Assembly (NCBI GenBank): GCA_025603075.1 | Contig: MU626279.1 | Span: 101,952-165,951 of the forward strand | Direction of reading: 5' to 3' | Source: Neoconidiobolus thromboides FSU 785 | Taxonomy: Eukaryota > Entomophthoromycota > Entomophthoromycetes > Entomophthorales > Neoconidiobolaceae | DNA: 64,000 nt | Shown here: in pieces, positions 48,190-62,579 of the stretch | Numbering within the stretch: position 1 is the stretch's first letter | Layout of the letters: each line of letters opens with the position of its first letter | The notes under the pieces: generated by a model | Seen by the model: the letters and a program-made list of their open reading frames with translations, nothing else | What the model was told of the DNA's origin: nothing | Databases searched by the model: none | Position numbers and translations under genes: made by a program

Positions 48190-48436
48190 ACCTTTTTTTA
48201 AAATTGCAAGTCGCTTAAAAAGTGAACAAGACATCAAGGCAAGGAAAAGATTACTTACTCTCTTTTATAATCAATTAAAAAAAGATGAATCATTGCTACT
48301 ACCCAGTTTAACATTATATTTGTATAAAGTTATCAATCGTCACTTTATCGATTGTATTCTTTCATCATATCATCTGTTCAGGCTTAATTTTAAAAAACAT
48401 AAATATTATTTAAATCTAACATACGAGGGTTTTTTT
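48190..48436 (+). pseudogene. Coding-like patch without start (possible gene relic)
   Basis: An open frame of about 80 codons with no ATG, including KIASRLKSEQDIKARK and LLTLFYNQLKKDESLLLP. Codon composition is less AT-biased than the surroundings and looks like protein. It runs into repeat copy 11 at 48421. It may be an exon of a decayed gene; no family recognised. Confidence 0.3.
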
Positions 48437-48518
48437 TAAAGAATTTACTAACAATCTTTCCACTCAAGTAGCGCTTAAAATAGAAAAGCAATGAAATCGA
48501 AAAAAAGATCCCCATACT
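48421..48518 (+). repeat. ~105-bp inverted-repeat element, copy 11
   Basis: Forward copy: ATACGAGGGTTTTTTTT start, core AATTTACTAACAATCTTTCC, end GATCCCCATAC. Confidence 0.78.
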
Positions 48519-48840
48519 TTATTTCAACAAGCCTACTGCCGATTTCTCATTAAAAACGGGATTAATTACAGTGATTGTTAGAATGCACCTAAAGTTAATA
48601 GTTAATCAGCTGTAAATATTAAACTTAAATAGAATTGCGTATTAGTTACTACATTTAATGGGATAATATATGATAGAGAAATCATAACCAGAAATAATAG
48701 ATAGAAGTAATAAACTTGTCAATATTTTTAGTGACAACACCTTGTCACACCAACATTGACTAAACTAAACTTCTTTTTAAAAAAATCCTAATAAACAGGT
48801 GTTATTTTAGCTATTGAAAAACAGGGATTGAATAAAAAAG

Positions 48841-48950
48841 TATATGGGGATGTATTTTTGTGTTTAAGAATTTTACTAACAATCTTTCTACTCAAATAGT
48901 GCTTAAAAGACGGAAAAAGTAATCAAGCCAAAAAAAAACACTCCCATATA
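48841..48950 (+). repeat. ~105-bp inverted-repeat element, copy 12
   Basis: Near-full forward copy. Flanks read ...TA before TATGGGGATG and TA after CTCCCATA, as expected for a TA target duplication. Confidence 0.88.
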
Positions 48951-49024
48951 TAAAATGACCCAGAGTGCCATCTCATATATCTTCTTTACTCTGGGAAATA
49001 AATTGCTCAAGGCTTAGATACCCC

Positions 49025-49050
49025 AAGAAGAAAGAAGAAAGAAGAAAGAC
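49025..49050. repeat. GAAGAAA tandem repeat
   Basis: Seven-base unit repeated about three times; simple repeat. Confidence 0.8.
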
Positions 49051-49374
49051 ATAAACCTTTATACTTTACAACAAAAAATAATTTTATCTGATATTTTTTA
49101 AGGCTCAACCCTATATTTGTAATAGCATTTATTATATAATAAGGATTAATACAAATAAATCATTCTTTCCTTTAAAAATGCAAAATTAATCTATTAGTAA
49201 TATCCTTATTCTTTAAAGCTTAATATTCGTTACTTAGCATCACAAGAACAATAAATACATATATATGAATTCACTTGTAAAAGCAATGATTAATTTAGAC
49301 ATAACAAGCGAATAAAGAGCTAACAAAGAAGCTCAATCAAAGGGCAATGAAAAAGAAAGAAGCAGTATAACTAA

Positions 49375-49484
49375 TATATGGGAGTGTTTTTTTTGACTTC
49401 ATTATTTTTTCCATTTTTTAAGCGCTATGTAAGCGGAAAATTTGTTAGTAAAATTCTTAAACACAAAAATACATCCCCATATAT
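49375..49484 (-). repeat. ~105-bp inverted-repeat element, copy 13
   Basis: Full reverse-oriented copy: ATATATGGGAGTGTTTTTT start and AAAATACATCCCCATATAT end. The short open frame across it is not a gene. Confidence 0.88.
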
Positions 49485-49773
49485 TAATAGCAGTAATCGT
49501 AAACAATCGACTATTATATATTGGACAAAAACAAATGTTAATATTTACATATTTTATGTGTTAGGTTAGTATGACTTTGTAACTATATCAGAGTATTGAA
49601 CGCTCTTATCTTTTGTTTACCATTTGGTTGACTAATGAAGTCGTTTATGCTCCAACATTTACACCACTGTGAACTAAATCACATTCCGAATAAAAGGGTC
49701 TAAGCTAAATAAGTAAATAGAAAATCATAATATAAATTAAGTCTTTAATGTAATGATTTTTGATCAAAATAAA

Positions 49774-50088
49774 TAGCCTGTGGTAATAGGGGGAGAAGAT
49801 TTTAGGATATGGTTAGATAATAAGCTTCAGTTTATGAGATACAATCGCAAAGCACCCAGTGCCAACTTCAATAAAAAGAGATGCAATAGCTATAGACATT
49901 ATAATGTTGATCCAAAATGCGGTTGCGAACCTAACCCATGTCCAGAATTAAAACAAGGTAGAGATAAGATGACAATGGTCCCTTTTGGTCATATAGCGGC
50001 GTACGGGTTTCCAGACTATTTGAATTTAGTTAGCAAATTTCATTCAACTAGCCATATATTGTTGACAAGTCTGAATACTCTCTTTTAA
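49774..50088 (+). pseudogene. Coding-like exon of unknown protein (possible relic)
   Basis: An open stretch of about 100 codons without a proper ATG at its start, less AT-rich than its surroundings. It includes VVIGGEDFRIWLDNKLQFM, then a cysteine patch C-G-C-x4-C (CGCEPNPCPEL) and MVPFGHIAAYGFPDYL. It starts right after an AG acceptor-like site. No partner exons could be joined convincingly on either side and no family is recognised, so it may be a fragment of a decayed or captured gene. Confidence 0.4.
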
Positions 50089-51457
50089 AAAATGAATATC
50101 TGCACCTGACTAAATATTCAATCGGTCAAAACAAAAACAAGTTAACAGAGCTCTTAGTAGTCCAGGACAAGAGGGTACACGGTAAGTGTCTAGTAAAGCT
50201 TAAGTAAAAGGGTTTGACCATCTTGAATTTAGTAACTCTTGGATCGATGATTATTTATAGTATATTTCATTGGGAGGTAATCGACTAGATAGTAGAAGAT
50301 TTTAAAGTGATCAATCCGTTTACTAAGAAAATGTCAAAGTGATCATTTATATGCGAATGCTATTTTTTCATTCTTTATACAACACAAAATAAAAGAACAA
50401 CTATTAAATATTTGGACAGAAAAGCAACCCCATTTAATTTGCTTAAATGTCACTGATATGTTAAATAGATTGAATATTTGTAATTCTATAGCAGTATATT
50501 CAAACTATTTTGCTTTTTAGAATTGATAGAAAAAATAAATTTAAATATAACTAAGCATGTGAAATTCAAACTAAGCTACAAAGTTTAAAATTTTAATTAA
50601 AATTACAAATTGTTTGTAAAGTTAGCTTAAATAAAGATTACAAAATATGGATTGAAAATCAAAACTCTCAATATACTTACTTTAAATATTCGCTCCTAAA
50701 AAAAGGAGTGAAAACCGAGGATTTCACCATTGCATATATAAAATTATACTTAATATAATAACAAGGATACTTACAAAGAATATAAAAACAAAGTATAAAG
50801 TGATAACAACAATATATAGATATCAAGAGCTGATTTAATATAAGATCGTATTCACATATCATTAAATATATCGATATTTAATAACTTTGGAAGGATAATG
50901 TATGCTAAATAAAAAAATGGCGATACAAATCTCAATAAAAGGATATTCTCAATTATGGTTAAATGGTAATAAGTACAAGTATGATTGAATATCCAGGATA
51001 TCTTTTCAAAGCATTTATAATTCATGTGTGCATAATAATAATAATATAACCCATTTGATACAATTAGTTCTATCAAAATATACCCTAAAATAATTTTGCA
51101 ATTGAATACTTTTATGCCCCTAATTATTTTTTTGATTATAATTGTAGGTACAGTTAATATTCTATTCATGCACAAATGGCCTTTCATTTCTAAAATAAAT
51201 GCCATTGTATAAATATTTATCATTTGTATTACATAAATTAATAACTTGGGAATATATACGACTTACTATGTATGAATTTTATACCTAACTCTTCTTGAAT
51301 TTTATTTTCAATCCTTATAAGATTTTTGGCTATAATGTATGATTGTTTTATAAATCTAAAGCTTTGAAAATGTTATATATTACTCTTTTTCTCTTTGAAT
51401 TCTTCTTGTTGTCTCTTGGGGCTCAAAACAACTAAACATTGTAGTCAAATAGAAGCA
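50089..51457. other. Intergenic region
   Basis: AT-rich. A 123-codon minus frame at 50852-51223 starts with ATG but is Ile/Tyr/Asn-rich and shows no motif or partner exons; I do not call it a gene. Confidence 0.4.
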
Positions 51458-52189
51458 TTACATCAAAATATTACCATCTTTTAGTAGCATTTGGTCTAAA
51501 TTTAATCCTGGGCTTTTATAAAGGGTTTTGTTTAACTTACTGAGTTTATTATTCATGTCTTTTATTTTAATAATAAGAAGCTTTTTCAGGAGCTCTTTAT
51601 CTTTGGCCGTTTGATTTAACTTCGCTAATTGTAGTTCTAGCATATTTATTAGACATCTTTTATTAATCAAAGAATTTATCTGTTTTTTTAATCCATTAGT
51701 TTCTGCTTTTAACTTAAAATTTAATAATATATTGCTAAATCTCTATAATAGCTTTATCATTTACCTTATTTCGTATATTATATTTATTGTCAATTTCTTT
51801 CTCAAGGATTGATCTTTTGACTCTTCCTTCTTTTAGACGACTAGAAATACTTTCAAACACCCCTAACTATAAACAATATAAATATAGTACCCTTTTACTT
51901 ACTTTTATACTTTTGATGCTCTTTTTTCAATTTCACTAATATACTTTCTTCTTCTCTTATTTTATCATTGAAATAATCGTTATTCATACGAATCTATTAA
52001 AAATCAGTATGTATTTTAAAATATACAATATACTACATATTTCAAATGTGAATGTAAGCCATTCAAATAAAATGTTTCCTTTTTGATATGCTCTATGATG
52101 TCAATGTACGAGTTCCTAACTTCATCCTTGTTACTCCATAAAGTCACTTGTTTATCTAATAAATATTTTTTATTTAAATGGATGTTCAT
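51458..52189 (-). CDS. Hypothetical coiled-coil protein
   Basis: A 208-residue model from exons 52189-52037, 51993-51903, 51862-51765 and 51742-51458. The phases fit, which supports a real gene. The sequence is helical and heptad-rich almost throughout (DIIEHIKKETFYLNGL, EEESILVKLKKEHQKY, LEKEIDNKYN, LELQLAKLNQTAKDKELLKKLL). No membrane segment and no recognised family; a kinetochore, spindle-pole or vesicle-tether subunit would fit such a composition, but this is a guess. The third intron would be only 22 bp (51764-51743), well below all others here, so either this is a remarkable intron, or there is a frameshift or a different exon structure. ATG at 52189 follows an in-frame TGA by a short distance. 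Confidence 0.6.
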
Positions 52190-54348
52190 GCTTTTAATTA
52201 AAAAAGTTTTGTTAACAAATTCATGTTTTGTTCAACATAATGTAATCACTATTTCATTTGATTGGTAATTAAATGATCTTATTATCCAACTTAATTAAAT
52301 GCATTTTAATATGTTGATTTATAAAATATTTGAACAAGGCATTTAGTATATAAAATTCAGTCTTAATTTATTGTATATTATTCAATAAATTTATATTTCA
52401 AATGCATCAATCAGCAAGCAAATTTATGACAAATTTATAGTAGCTCAATTAGATTTAAGTTTAATTAAATTAATAAAATTAAAGACTAATTTCATTAGCA
52501 TTTAATTCATTTTTAATTCATTACACATTAAGTTTGTTTCATTGTAATAGATTTTGATAATTGTATTTAATTTAAGTTAATTTTAATAAACTTAATTTGT
52601 ATTATAAATACTCAAACATCAATTGATTCTGTTTAAAATATATTAACAGCACTTAACTACTAAACAAAAAAGATTAATGGTTTAAAGAAAATTAAAGAAA
52701 CAAAAGAGTAAACATCGGAGATTTTTAGATAAAATAATAGCTATTCATTGAGTAAATCAAATCTTATAATGACAATAACTAATCGCTGTACTATATACAA
52801 ATAGTAATAAAATAAAGCAATGTAATATTATAATATAAACATGATTAACATGCAATATTATAATCTACTATAAACCAATAATCAACAAGCGATTATTTAT
52901 TTTACGTGAAAGCCTGATTATAACATTTACTGAATATAAAGGGAGTAACTTGGGATTAATATTTCTATATTTGGTATAAGAAGCTTCCTTTTTTCTTTAT
53001 GGACAACCCTTTTTTTTACATTAAAAATATTCCATTATCTACTCATTACTTTAAGTTGATAAAAAATCAACTTAATATTGCCTTTAAAGAATACTCATTT
53101 ATAAGTTAATTTCACCTATATAATTTAATATATTCTTTATCTCTTTAAGATTATATATAACATTTTACGAATCCCTATATTAAATTCTTGGAGTTGATTT
53201 TCTTAAATTATCTTTATTCATTATTATTCTCTTAATTAAATTCAAAGTATCCCCTATTCCCATTTATCTTTACAGTGGTTGGTTAATTGCCCCTCTAAGA
53301 TGTCCCCATGTTTTTCAATAATTCTAAAGCAGCTAATTACTAAGTAAAAGTGCTCTTTAATTGGACAATTTAATTATTGCTATTCTTTGATTGGCTTTAG
53401 TTGATCTTCAAGTTATGATTTAAGTTGCGGATGTACTTAGTATTGAAACTTCACCAAGCAATGATTTGAAATTTTGATAATAACTTAGAATCAAATTATA
53501 AAAAGTACAAATAAAATCATGTTTTTTTTTCAAATGTACCCTAATTAGGGAATTCAAGAAGGGCAACTACATCATGTTAACTCAAGTTAAGAAGAAAATA
53601 TTTAGTTGATGTACAAATAAAATAATCAAAATGATTTGTTAAAATTTCAACTTAACTTGAAAAAGAAAATACCAATAAAATGTTTTTAAGTTTAATTGTT
53701 TTACATATAGATTTTGAATTTATAAGTGGTTAGACCCCAACACGTTTATTTTTGCCAATCTTATAGGCGTTATAGATTTTGGTAAGTATGTTCAACATTT
53801 CAAAATATTCCGTAGTTAAGGTAAAAAGGGGTTATAAATTAATGCAACAAACTTTTTCAGTTGAGATACTTTCCCACCCTTTTTAAAGTTTTTTCAACTT
53901 TTACTTTGTTTTATTACCCCGGCGGACCTATACTTTGAATTTAGTTTTTGAATTTAACTCTAGTTACTAAACTTGACCCTTTACTTATACTTCACTTAAT
54001 ATTGTTTACATCAAAGACATAGCTTCCTTTAGTTGACTATCAGAGGCTAGTCCTTAATTGTATATATTGTATATAACCCCAAAACTAACTTGGAAAGTTA
54101 ATTTAAATTTCACCTATATCTTAATAACCCCTTAATACCTATTACTACACCTTTTATCCCTTTTGTTATTTACTTAATTAACCTAATAATTACAATAGTT
54201 AAGCCGGAAACAACTTGTAAATTTGTTGGATCATAATCTAAAGTATAAATCAATACTAATCACTCAATTAAAGGAATACTTTATCCTTGAAGGAGATTAA
54301 TTTTTGAATATATAAATTATAAAGATACTGTCTATATTTGAGCAGTTA
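52190..54348. other. Long divergent intergenic region
   Basis: About 2.1 kb between the coiled-coil gene and the RRM-protein gene. No exons, RNA genes or repeat copies recognised; scattered T-rich tracts only. Confidence 0.4.
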
Positions 54349-55936
54349 ATGTACAACGACAACTCACCCCCATTCACTTCGGGGCAAGTTTCTAGTAGCA
54401 CTCAAGCTACCAGCGATCAACCTCAAACAATCAACTTTCAAATGCCTTCGACCTATTATTCTAATGTTATGCCAGCGATTTCTAAATCAACCTTGTGGTA
54501 AGTTATTTAAGCTTTTTGAAATTTATTCAATAATTTACTTTTTGCTCAATTTTTGCAGAAAATTTTGATGTATTAATTTGTTTTTTTTTGATTTTTTTTT
54601 TGATCTTTTTCAATTATGATTAGGATGGGAGAATTAGAGCCATGGATGGATGAAGGAGTAATACGACAAATATGGGCTAGTCTCGGTTATCAGGTTACTG
54701 TCAAAGTAATCAATAATAGATCCACTGGCCAAAATGCCGGTTACTGTTTTGTAGACTTTTCATCTCCTTCTGAAGCGAAAATTGTTTTGAATGCACTCCA
54801 AGGTGCTACTATTCCTGGTACTAGAAAGCTGTTTAGGCTTAATTGGGCACTCGGTGGCAATCAAGTCGGAGAGAAGTAAGTTTTTATTACTGACTTCAAT
54901 CAAATTATTTAACTTGTGTATTAGAGTTGAGCCTATACCAGAATATTCTATTTTTGTTGGCGACTTGGCAGATTCTGTAGATGATGCTTCATTATTAGCC
55001 TTATTTCGGTCACGATATACTTCAGCTCGCGCAGCTAAGGTAGTTTTGGACCCAGGTACTAATAGGCCTCGTGGTTATGGTTTTGTTCGATTTGGCACTG
55101 AAGCCGATCGTGTACGTGCACTTAATGAAATGCCGGGTGCAATATTCCAAGGTCGTCCTATTCGAGTATCGTTGGCTACACCAAGGTCCAAAGGTGGGGC
55201 GCCACAAGAACCTGCACCCCAGACACCTGAAGCACAGTTAGGAATTGGCTACGTTGATACTTCTATAACAACCGTATTTGTTGGTAATCTCGCATCAGAT
55301 GCTACTGAAGAAGATTTAAGAAAGTAAGTTACTTTATTTTATAACCTAACCTATTCTAATTCTATTAGCTATTTTCAAGCATTTGGTGAAATCGACCATA
55401 TTAAAATACCCCCAGGCAAGGGGTGTGGATTTGTTCAATTTGCATCCCGCCATCAAGCAGAAAGGGCATTAGCACAACTCAATGGGGTACAAATTGGATC
55501 AAATAGAGTCCGACTTTCTTGGGGTAGACTTCCACCTGATCGCCATAACCAACAACAACAACAAAGAGCACGCTTATTATTAGCACAGCAAATGGAACAA
55601 GAAGCCATTTACCAAAGTCTAGGATTCAACACTAACCCAGGCTTAAATCAATTTGGCATGATGGGAAATAGAGGATATAATTTAATTAATTTAGACAATA
55701 GAAGTGGATGGATAAATAGACCAGATTCTATCCCACCTCAATTTAATATGGGAAGAAGTCCAATAATACCAAGCAGTCCCTATAATCCTAATATTACAAC
55801 CTCCTCTATGACTCCCAATACTAATGCTGCTGCTACTACTGCTCAAAACAGCGGCTATCATTCTGATAGTCCTTACAACACTGGTACAACTCAAAGTGGT
55901 GGGTATCACTCAGATAGCCCATTTGGCCAACCTTAG
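54349..55936 (+). CDS. Triple-RRM RNA-binding protein, Nam8/TIA-1-like
   Basis: A 455-residue protein from exons 54349-54497, 54624-54875, 54925-55323 and 55369-55936. RRM1 begins LWMGELEPWMDE and has GYCFVDF; RRM2 has SIFVGDLADSVDD and RGYGFVRF; RRM3 has TVFVGNLASDATEEDLR and GCGFVQF. The LWMGDLEPWMDE-like RRM1 and three-domain layout fit Nam8/Ngr1/Csx1 and animal TRNAU1AP. Members act in U1 snRNP 5' splice-site choice or in mRNA stability; which one applies is not shown. The C-terminal 110 residues are Asn/Gly/Ser/Pro-rich with a repeated GYHSDSP motif. The first intron (126 bp) is the longest clear one in the window and is T-rich. Confidence 0.92.
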
Positions 55937-56614
55937 AATACTTTTTAATATATGTATGAGCTGTAAATACGTTGATTAATGAATAATTAGTTTCCTATTA
56001 TATTAAGTTTTTAATCCGCTCGAGTTTGAATTTAAAAGTTACTTGAAGAAATGCTATAATAATGCAATTCATTTTATTTATTTCTTACTTGGCCTTTTTT
56101 ATTTTCTGATTTTTAAAGTTTAATAATTTTACTAATAGGCTATAATAACCTTGATGGTATTTTGGCTATTTTTCAGTTCGTTTACTTTTAAATCAGTTTT
56201 AATAAATATTAATTTCTTCACATTTTTTATTTAGTTATAAAATATTAATCTAAGTTAATTTTAAATTTTGAAATTAAAATTGAAGTAGTTTCAAATTAAT
56301 TTATTTTTTCAAAATTTCACATATTTGATTTTAAAAAGGAACTCAAAATTAGCTTAAAAAGTCATAAATTTTAATGTATTATAAAATAGTTTGAACCGAA
56401 ATCATAATCCCAATTCTTAGTATAAGTACTATAAAATTAAAATCCTTGTTATGCTTTATTTTCACTAATAATTTCCTTAATATCTAAATAATTTTCCGCT
56501 ATATTTAAATTTACACTCTTTTATCTATGTAAATTTAATAATAATTAATGGATAGCCTTTTCCGTTATAAGATATCAATAAGTTGCTGAATTTCCTTTTG
56601 GCAATAAAACAGGG
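55937..56614. other. Intergenic spacer
   Basis: AT-rich; nothing recognised. Confidence 0.4.
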
Positions 56615-56690
56615 ATATGAGGATGTTTTTTGCTTCATTACTCTTTCCATTTTTTAAGCGTTATTTGAGTTAATAATTTATCATTTTATC
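56615..56690 (-). repeat. ~105-bp inverted-repeat element, copy 14 (truncated)
   Basis: Left half of a reverse copy: ATATGAGGATGTTTTTT, CTTCATTACTCTTTCCAT, AAGCGTTATTTGAG, then similarity ends. Confidence 0.72.
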
Positions 56691-56746
56691 ATCAGAATTA
56701 ATGTTTGGGAATTTATTTTTTAATTTGATAACACTAATTTAAAATT

Positions 56747-56797
56747 TTATGAGGGTGTTTTTTTCAAGAATTTTACTAACATTTTTCCACTCAAGTA
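56747..56797 (+). repeat. ~105-bp inverted-repeat element, copy 15 (truncated)
   Basis: Left half of a forward copy: ATGAGGGTGTTTTTTT, AAGAATTTTACTAACATTTTTCC, ACTCAAGTA; it stops about 70 bp from the polyubiquitin stop codon. Confidence 0.7.
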
Positions 56798-56864
56798 CAG
56801 AAGTTTAAGTTATTTAATTGATACTATCTAAAGTTAGCTAGGAAAATTAGTTTTTATTAAGCAA

Positions 56865-58414
<1,550 letters not shown>

Positions 58415-58519
58415 TATATGAGGATGTATTTTTATGTTTAAGAATTTTACTAACAATTTTTCCACTCAAATAGCGCTTAAAAGATGGAAAAAGTGAAGCT
58501 AAAAAAACATCCCCATATA
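58415..58519 (+). repeat. ~105-bp inverted-repeat element, copy 16
   Basis: Near-full forward copy: ATATATGAGGATGTATTTTT start, ACATCCCCATATA end, 190 bp from the ERG7 stop. Confidence 0.87.
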
Positions 58520-58712
58520 CTAATTGATTAAAACTTTCAAAAAGCTTATAAGTTATAATTCTTTGAAATAAAATAAGATTTAATACTAATATTAATTTAA
58601 AAATCATTAAATACTAGAACCAAAAGGTGCTCCCATGTATATTTTATAATAAAATAATTGAAATTAAACAAGTTATTTAGTTAAAGCCACTAACGATATT
58701 TTTGTAAAAAGA

Positions 58713-61583
58713 TCAAAAAGGCTTATCGTCGTACAATTTAGCATATCTACCAAGAGCCCAAATAGTAAAGGTAAGTTTATAATTGGGGTATGAAATCATA
58801 CAGTTTTTGTTAAATACACCTTCAATCAATTCTTGTTCCCATTCACCAGATGGAAGCTGACGGTCCATGATTAACTAATAATTTGTTTAAAGATAACTTG
58901 TAATAATACCAATTAACTTACCTTAATACCTTTACGAATTATTTCTTCATCAGGATATTTAGCTGCCATTAAAGAGAGTATAGCCCACGATGTATTAACC
59001 ACTTGTGATTTCTCCGCTTGAGTATATTTTTTATTCTCACATGACTAAAATAACAATTAATCTATATTGCTGATAATGAAGTAAATAAGTACTTTATAAG
59101 TTTCACCCCAACCACCATCATTCATTTGTTTAGAAACCAAGTAATCACATGCATTTTTGACTGATTTACTAATATTATGTTATATTGTATTAAAAGCAAT
59201 ATTATTGAACATTGATATTATTACCTATTATTATAAAATTCACCAAAGGTAGAAAGAGATTCAATAGCAAAAAAGGTAGCATAAGTAAAACAAACCCCCC
59301 AAGAACCATACCAAGAACCGTCTTTCCATTGAATTGATTTTATATAGTCTACTGCTTTCTTTTGAGCAACTCTAAATTGATATTGTAAATTGGATCAACC
59401 AAAATATTTAATTCACTTACTTAATCTCATTACTGCGATGATCTGGATAAAATTTTTGGAAGGCTGTCAATCCCAATAATACCGCAGTAGTGCATTCGGG
59501 ATAAGAATACTCAATCATTATATCACCTATAATAACAAAACGCGTAAGTAATATTCAATTGTCAAAAAAGAATTGCAAAAACATACTGAATACTTCAGCT
59601 ACATTTAAAAGTTCAAAATAGGCACCTCCACGGACTAGTTCATAAGAAGCACAACCACCATTGGGGTTTTGGATAGACAACAATACATTGACTGCATCAA
59701 AAAGTCTTTCGTCGCTTATTAATTTTTCATGAATGCTATATTATTTTTAAAACTTAGTTGTTAAAATTGAATTGAATTAAAAATTACTTCAAATTTTGTA
59801 AATATAATACTGCTTTCAGTCCTTCTGCAGTACAATCTGAAACAGTATAAGATTGGTCACGGGTACTAAATGGCCAAGCACCTTTGGATATATGACGATA
59901 ATCTTTACCGTAATGTATACTATTAGATTTTATCTAAACAACATAAAAATAAAAATAAAAATTAATTAAAATGAAGCTACTTGGCATTGATCTATAAATT
60001 CATATGCTTTTATAAGACTATCTTTAAATTCTTCCTTTTCTTGTAACTTTGCTTCAACCATAGCCTGCACTATAAAAGCTGTATCCCATAGTTGTACTCC
60101 ATTAGTCCCATTCATCATCATACCATCTCTCCCTAAATGTAAAAAATCCCCTATTCTTTCAACATGTTTCAAGAAGCGCTCATTGTCTACTCCATATTTA
60201 TGATAAATGCATAACATATTTAAAACTTGGTTGACCTAAAAATTTAATTTAATATACCACTACTATATGACGAATGCTATATTATATTATAACAATAAAG
60301 TATTACCGGTCCAACATCCAAATACTTAGTATTCTCATCTTCCATTTCAATTTGATTCAAAGCTTCTTTTATCCCCAATTCCCTTAATTGTCCAATATAA
60401 TTTGAAGCTTGTTCATACCAAGTCAAACAATCTAATAATGTTATAAATATATAAAAAACTCCATTAAACTTATAATTGATTACAATTGATCGCCTTCATC
60501 ACAGTCGAGTGAGGTTGATATAAATCTAAAGAATGTATATTATTTCTATGTATGGACCAATCGATATTATCATATTGTATATTATAGATTTCCTATTTTA
60601 TTAGATTATTCAAACGATTTAAGTTATTATCAAGTTACTCTTCTTAATTCCTCAATGAATGAGTTCTCTTCACATTGGAACTTTACTCCGTACAGATAAG
60701 ACATAGGAGTATACACATTTCTACTATGGACCCACATTTTTCCTGGATGAAAAGGAGACCAATCTGGTAAGATCCTAAACATCATATTAATTGGCTATTT
60801 TTTAAAAACATACAATATAAAATGTCATCGTATTATTATAATTCAAAGGCGAAAATTACCATAATTCCGGGGGGATAGGATTCATGCCCTGGTAATCATA
60901 AAGATTCATACAAGCTAGTAGCAATTTACCCCAAGAAGGAACAGAAACAGCCCCACCTTTAATTATCATTATAAATAAAATAATTTATAAATCTAATATT
61001 ACCATTTTCAATAATGAATTTTCTGGCATTCTTTAATTTAACATGTTCTTTATCTAGCCCAAAGATCCTTAAAGACACATAATTCATTACAGTTCCATAC
61101 ATCGTTGAATGGTGTTCAATATGCAATCCCCAACCGCCATCTTTATTTTGAAAATTTAGCAAATATCGGATAAGTTCTTTTCTATATTCCAGTCCTAATT
61201 CAAATTGAGTAATGTAATATGTCACTGCCAATCCTGGAATTAAAAACAATGGACCTCCATATTCACAGGCAAAATGACCATCCTCTGTTTGTAAATCTTT
61301 TAAAAAATTATAACCAAAATAAGCAGCTTCAGATGCTTTATCCGCTTTAGGGTTACTTGCTTTTTCCTATTAAAAATCCAATTATCATCATTACAATTGT
61401 CGTTATAGTTTTATTTACATATTCCAAGCCTATTGAATATTTATCGAATTTGGTCTGTGGCCAATTTTGTCTTTCTTCTTTGGTATTTAGATAATGCCAA
61501 GTTTGTCTTCCATCATCTACTTTCATACGCCAACCGTTTAAGTCAGTTGCTGGTATTTCATCTAGTCCAATAGATAAAGTCAT
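58713..61583 (-). CDS. ERG7: Lanosterol synthase (oxidosqualene cyclase)
   Basis: Multi-exon gene, ATG at 61583-61581 and TGA at 58715-58713, with roughly a dozen short introns. It cyclises 2,3-oxidosqualene to lanosterol in sterol synthesis, as a monotopic protein of ER or lipid droplets. The N-terminus [20 protein letters not shown] is typical of the family. Ordered landmarks: [18 protein letters not shown], the QW repeats [30 protein letters not shown] and [39 protein letters not shown], and SDCTAEGLK, whose Asp (DCTAE) protonates the epoxide. The C-terminus reads [27 protein letters not shown]. No frameshift was found in the exons I joined. Exon borders in the middle (about 60420-60600) were not all resolved. 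Confidence 0.93.
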
Positions 61584-61758
61584 CTTAAATATTTATTTTA
61601 TTAGAAAAAGTAGCAAAGAATATCTATTTTATAGCATTTAATCCAAAATCGTATGATGTGCTTTTTTTAATCTATTTAATCTTACTTATTTTATTGGATA
61701 ATCTTGTCCCCTATTTAAATTTTAAGTATATTTTGCCCTATCGTACCATCATATCATA
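61584..61758. other. ERG7 upstream region
   Basis: Short AT-rich stretch between the ERG7 start and a repeat copy; no motif called. Confidence 0.4.
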
Positions 61759-61861
61759 ATATGGAAATGTTTTTTTTGATTTCATACTCTTTCCATTTTT
61801 AAGTGCTATTTGAGCCGAAAAATTAGTAAAATTCTTAAACACAAAAATACACTCCCATATT
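61759..61861 (-). repeat. ~105-bp inverted-repeat element, copy 17
   Basis: Reverse-oriented copy with ATATGGAAATGTTTTTT start and ATACACTCCCATAT end, about 175 bp upstream of the ERG7 start. Confidence 0.85.
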
Positions 61862-62451
61862 ATAGTTCTATAAATTCAGCATCGTCCTCGGATAAACTAA
61901 TTCCCAAAAGATACTTTTACAAAAATAACATTTAACCTATTTTATTATTAATAGTTATATTTATTTCTACATAATACACATGTACATAAGTGAAAATGAT
62001 AAAAATATACATGTTTTTTGCTCCTAAAGCTGACTAAGGCTTTTCTAAACTACAAGCTTAAGTAACGAACAAAGTAGTGAAAGGAAAGAATATTACGTAT
62101 AAAAGTAACATCAAACTAAAGGTATTTAGCAAGTGATTGATCAAGTATATTTTGTATAATTTATTTATAGCTTATTGCACTTATACGCTTTTAATAGAAT
62201 AAATGCTTTATTAAAGATGAAGTTATCCTTTTTTTCTGTAATCACTAATTTTAAAATTTTATATTAGATAAAAATGAACAATACAGCAAATAGAGAACAT
62301 TCTTATGATTCTTGAATTTCTTAAATATCAAAATATGTATTAATAATTAGTATAAATATGATTTTATCAAAGGCTTAGATTAAATTAATATCTCTATATC
62401 ATTTATAATATTTCTAAAGAATGAAAAGGAGTAATAAGATATATAAATAAC

Positions 62452-62551
62452 TGGGAATGTTTTTTGTTTAAGAATTTTGCTGATAAAATCTCCGCTCAAA
62501 TAACGCTCAAAAAATGGATAAAGTAATGAAACCAAAAAAAAATTCTCAAAT
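62452..62551 (+). repeat. ~105-bp inverted-repeat element, copy 18
   Basis: Diverged forward copy: GGGAATGTTTTTTG start, CTCCGCTCAAATAACGCT core, AATTCTC end. Confidence 0.75.
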
Positions 62552-62579
62552 CATGTTTACTTAAAATTAATTTATTTAA

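Noticed and set aside
50852-51223. 123-codon minus-strand ORF
   Set aside because: Ile/Tyr/Asn-rich, no motif, no partner exons; expected by chance in DNA of this composition.
52083-52268. 61-codon plus-strand ORF
   Set aside because: Antisense shadow of the first exon of the coiled-coil gene.
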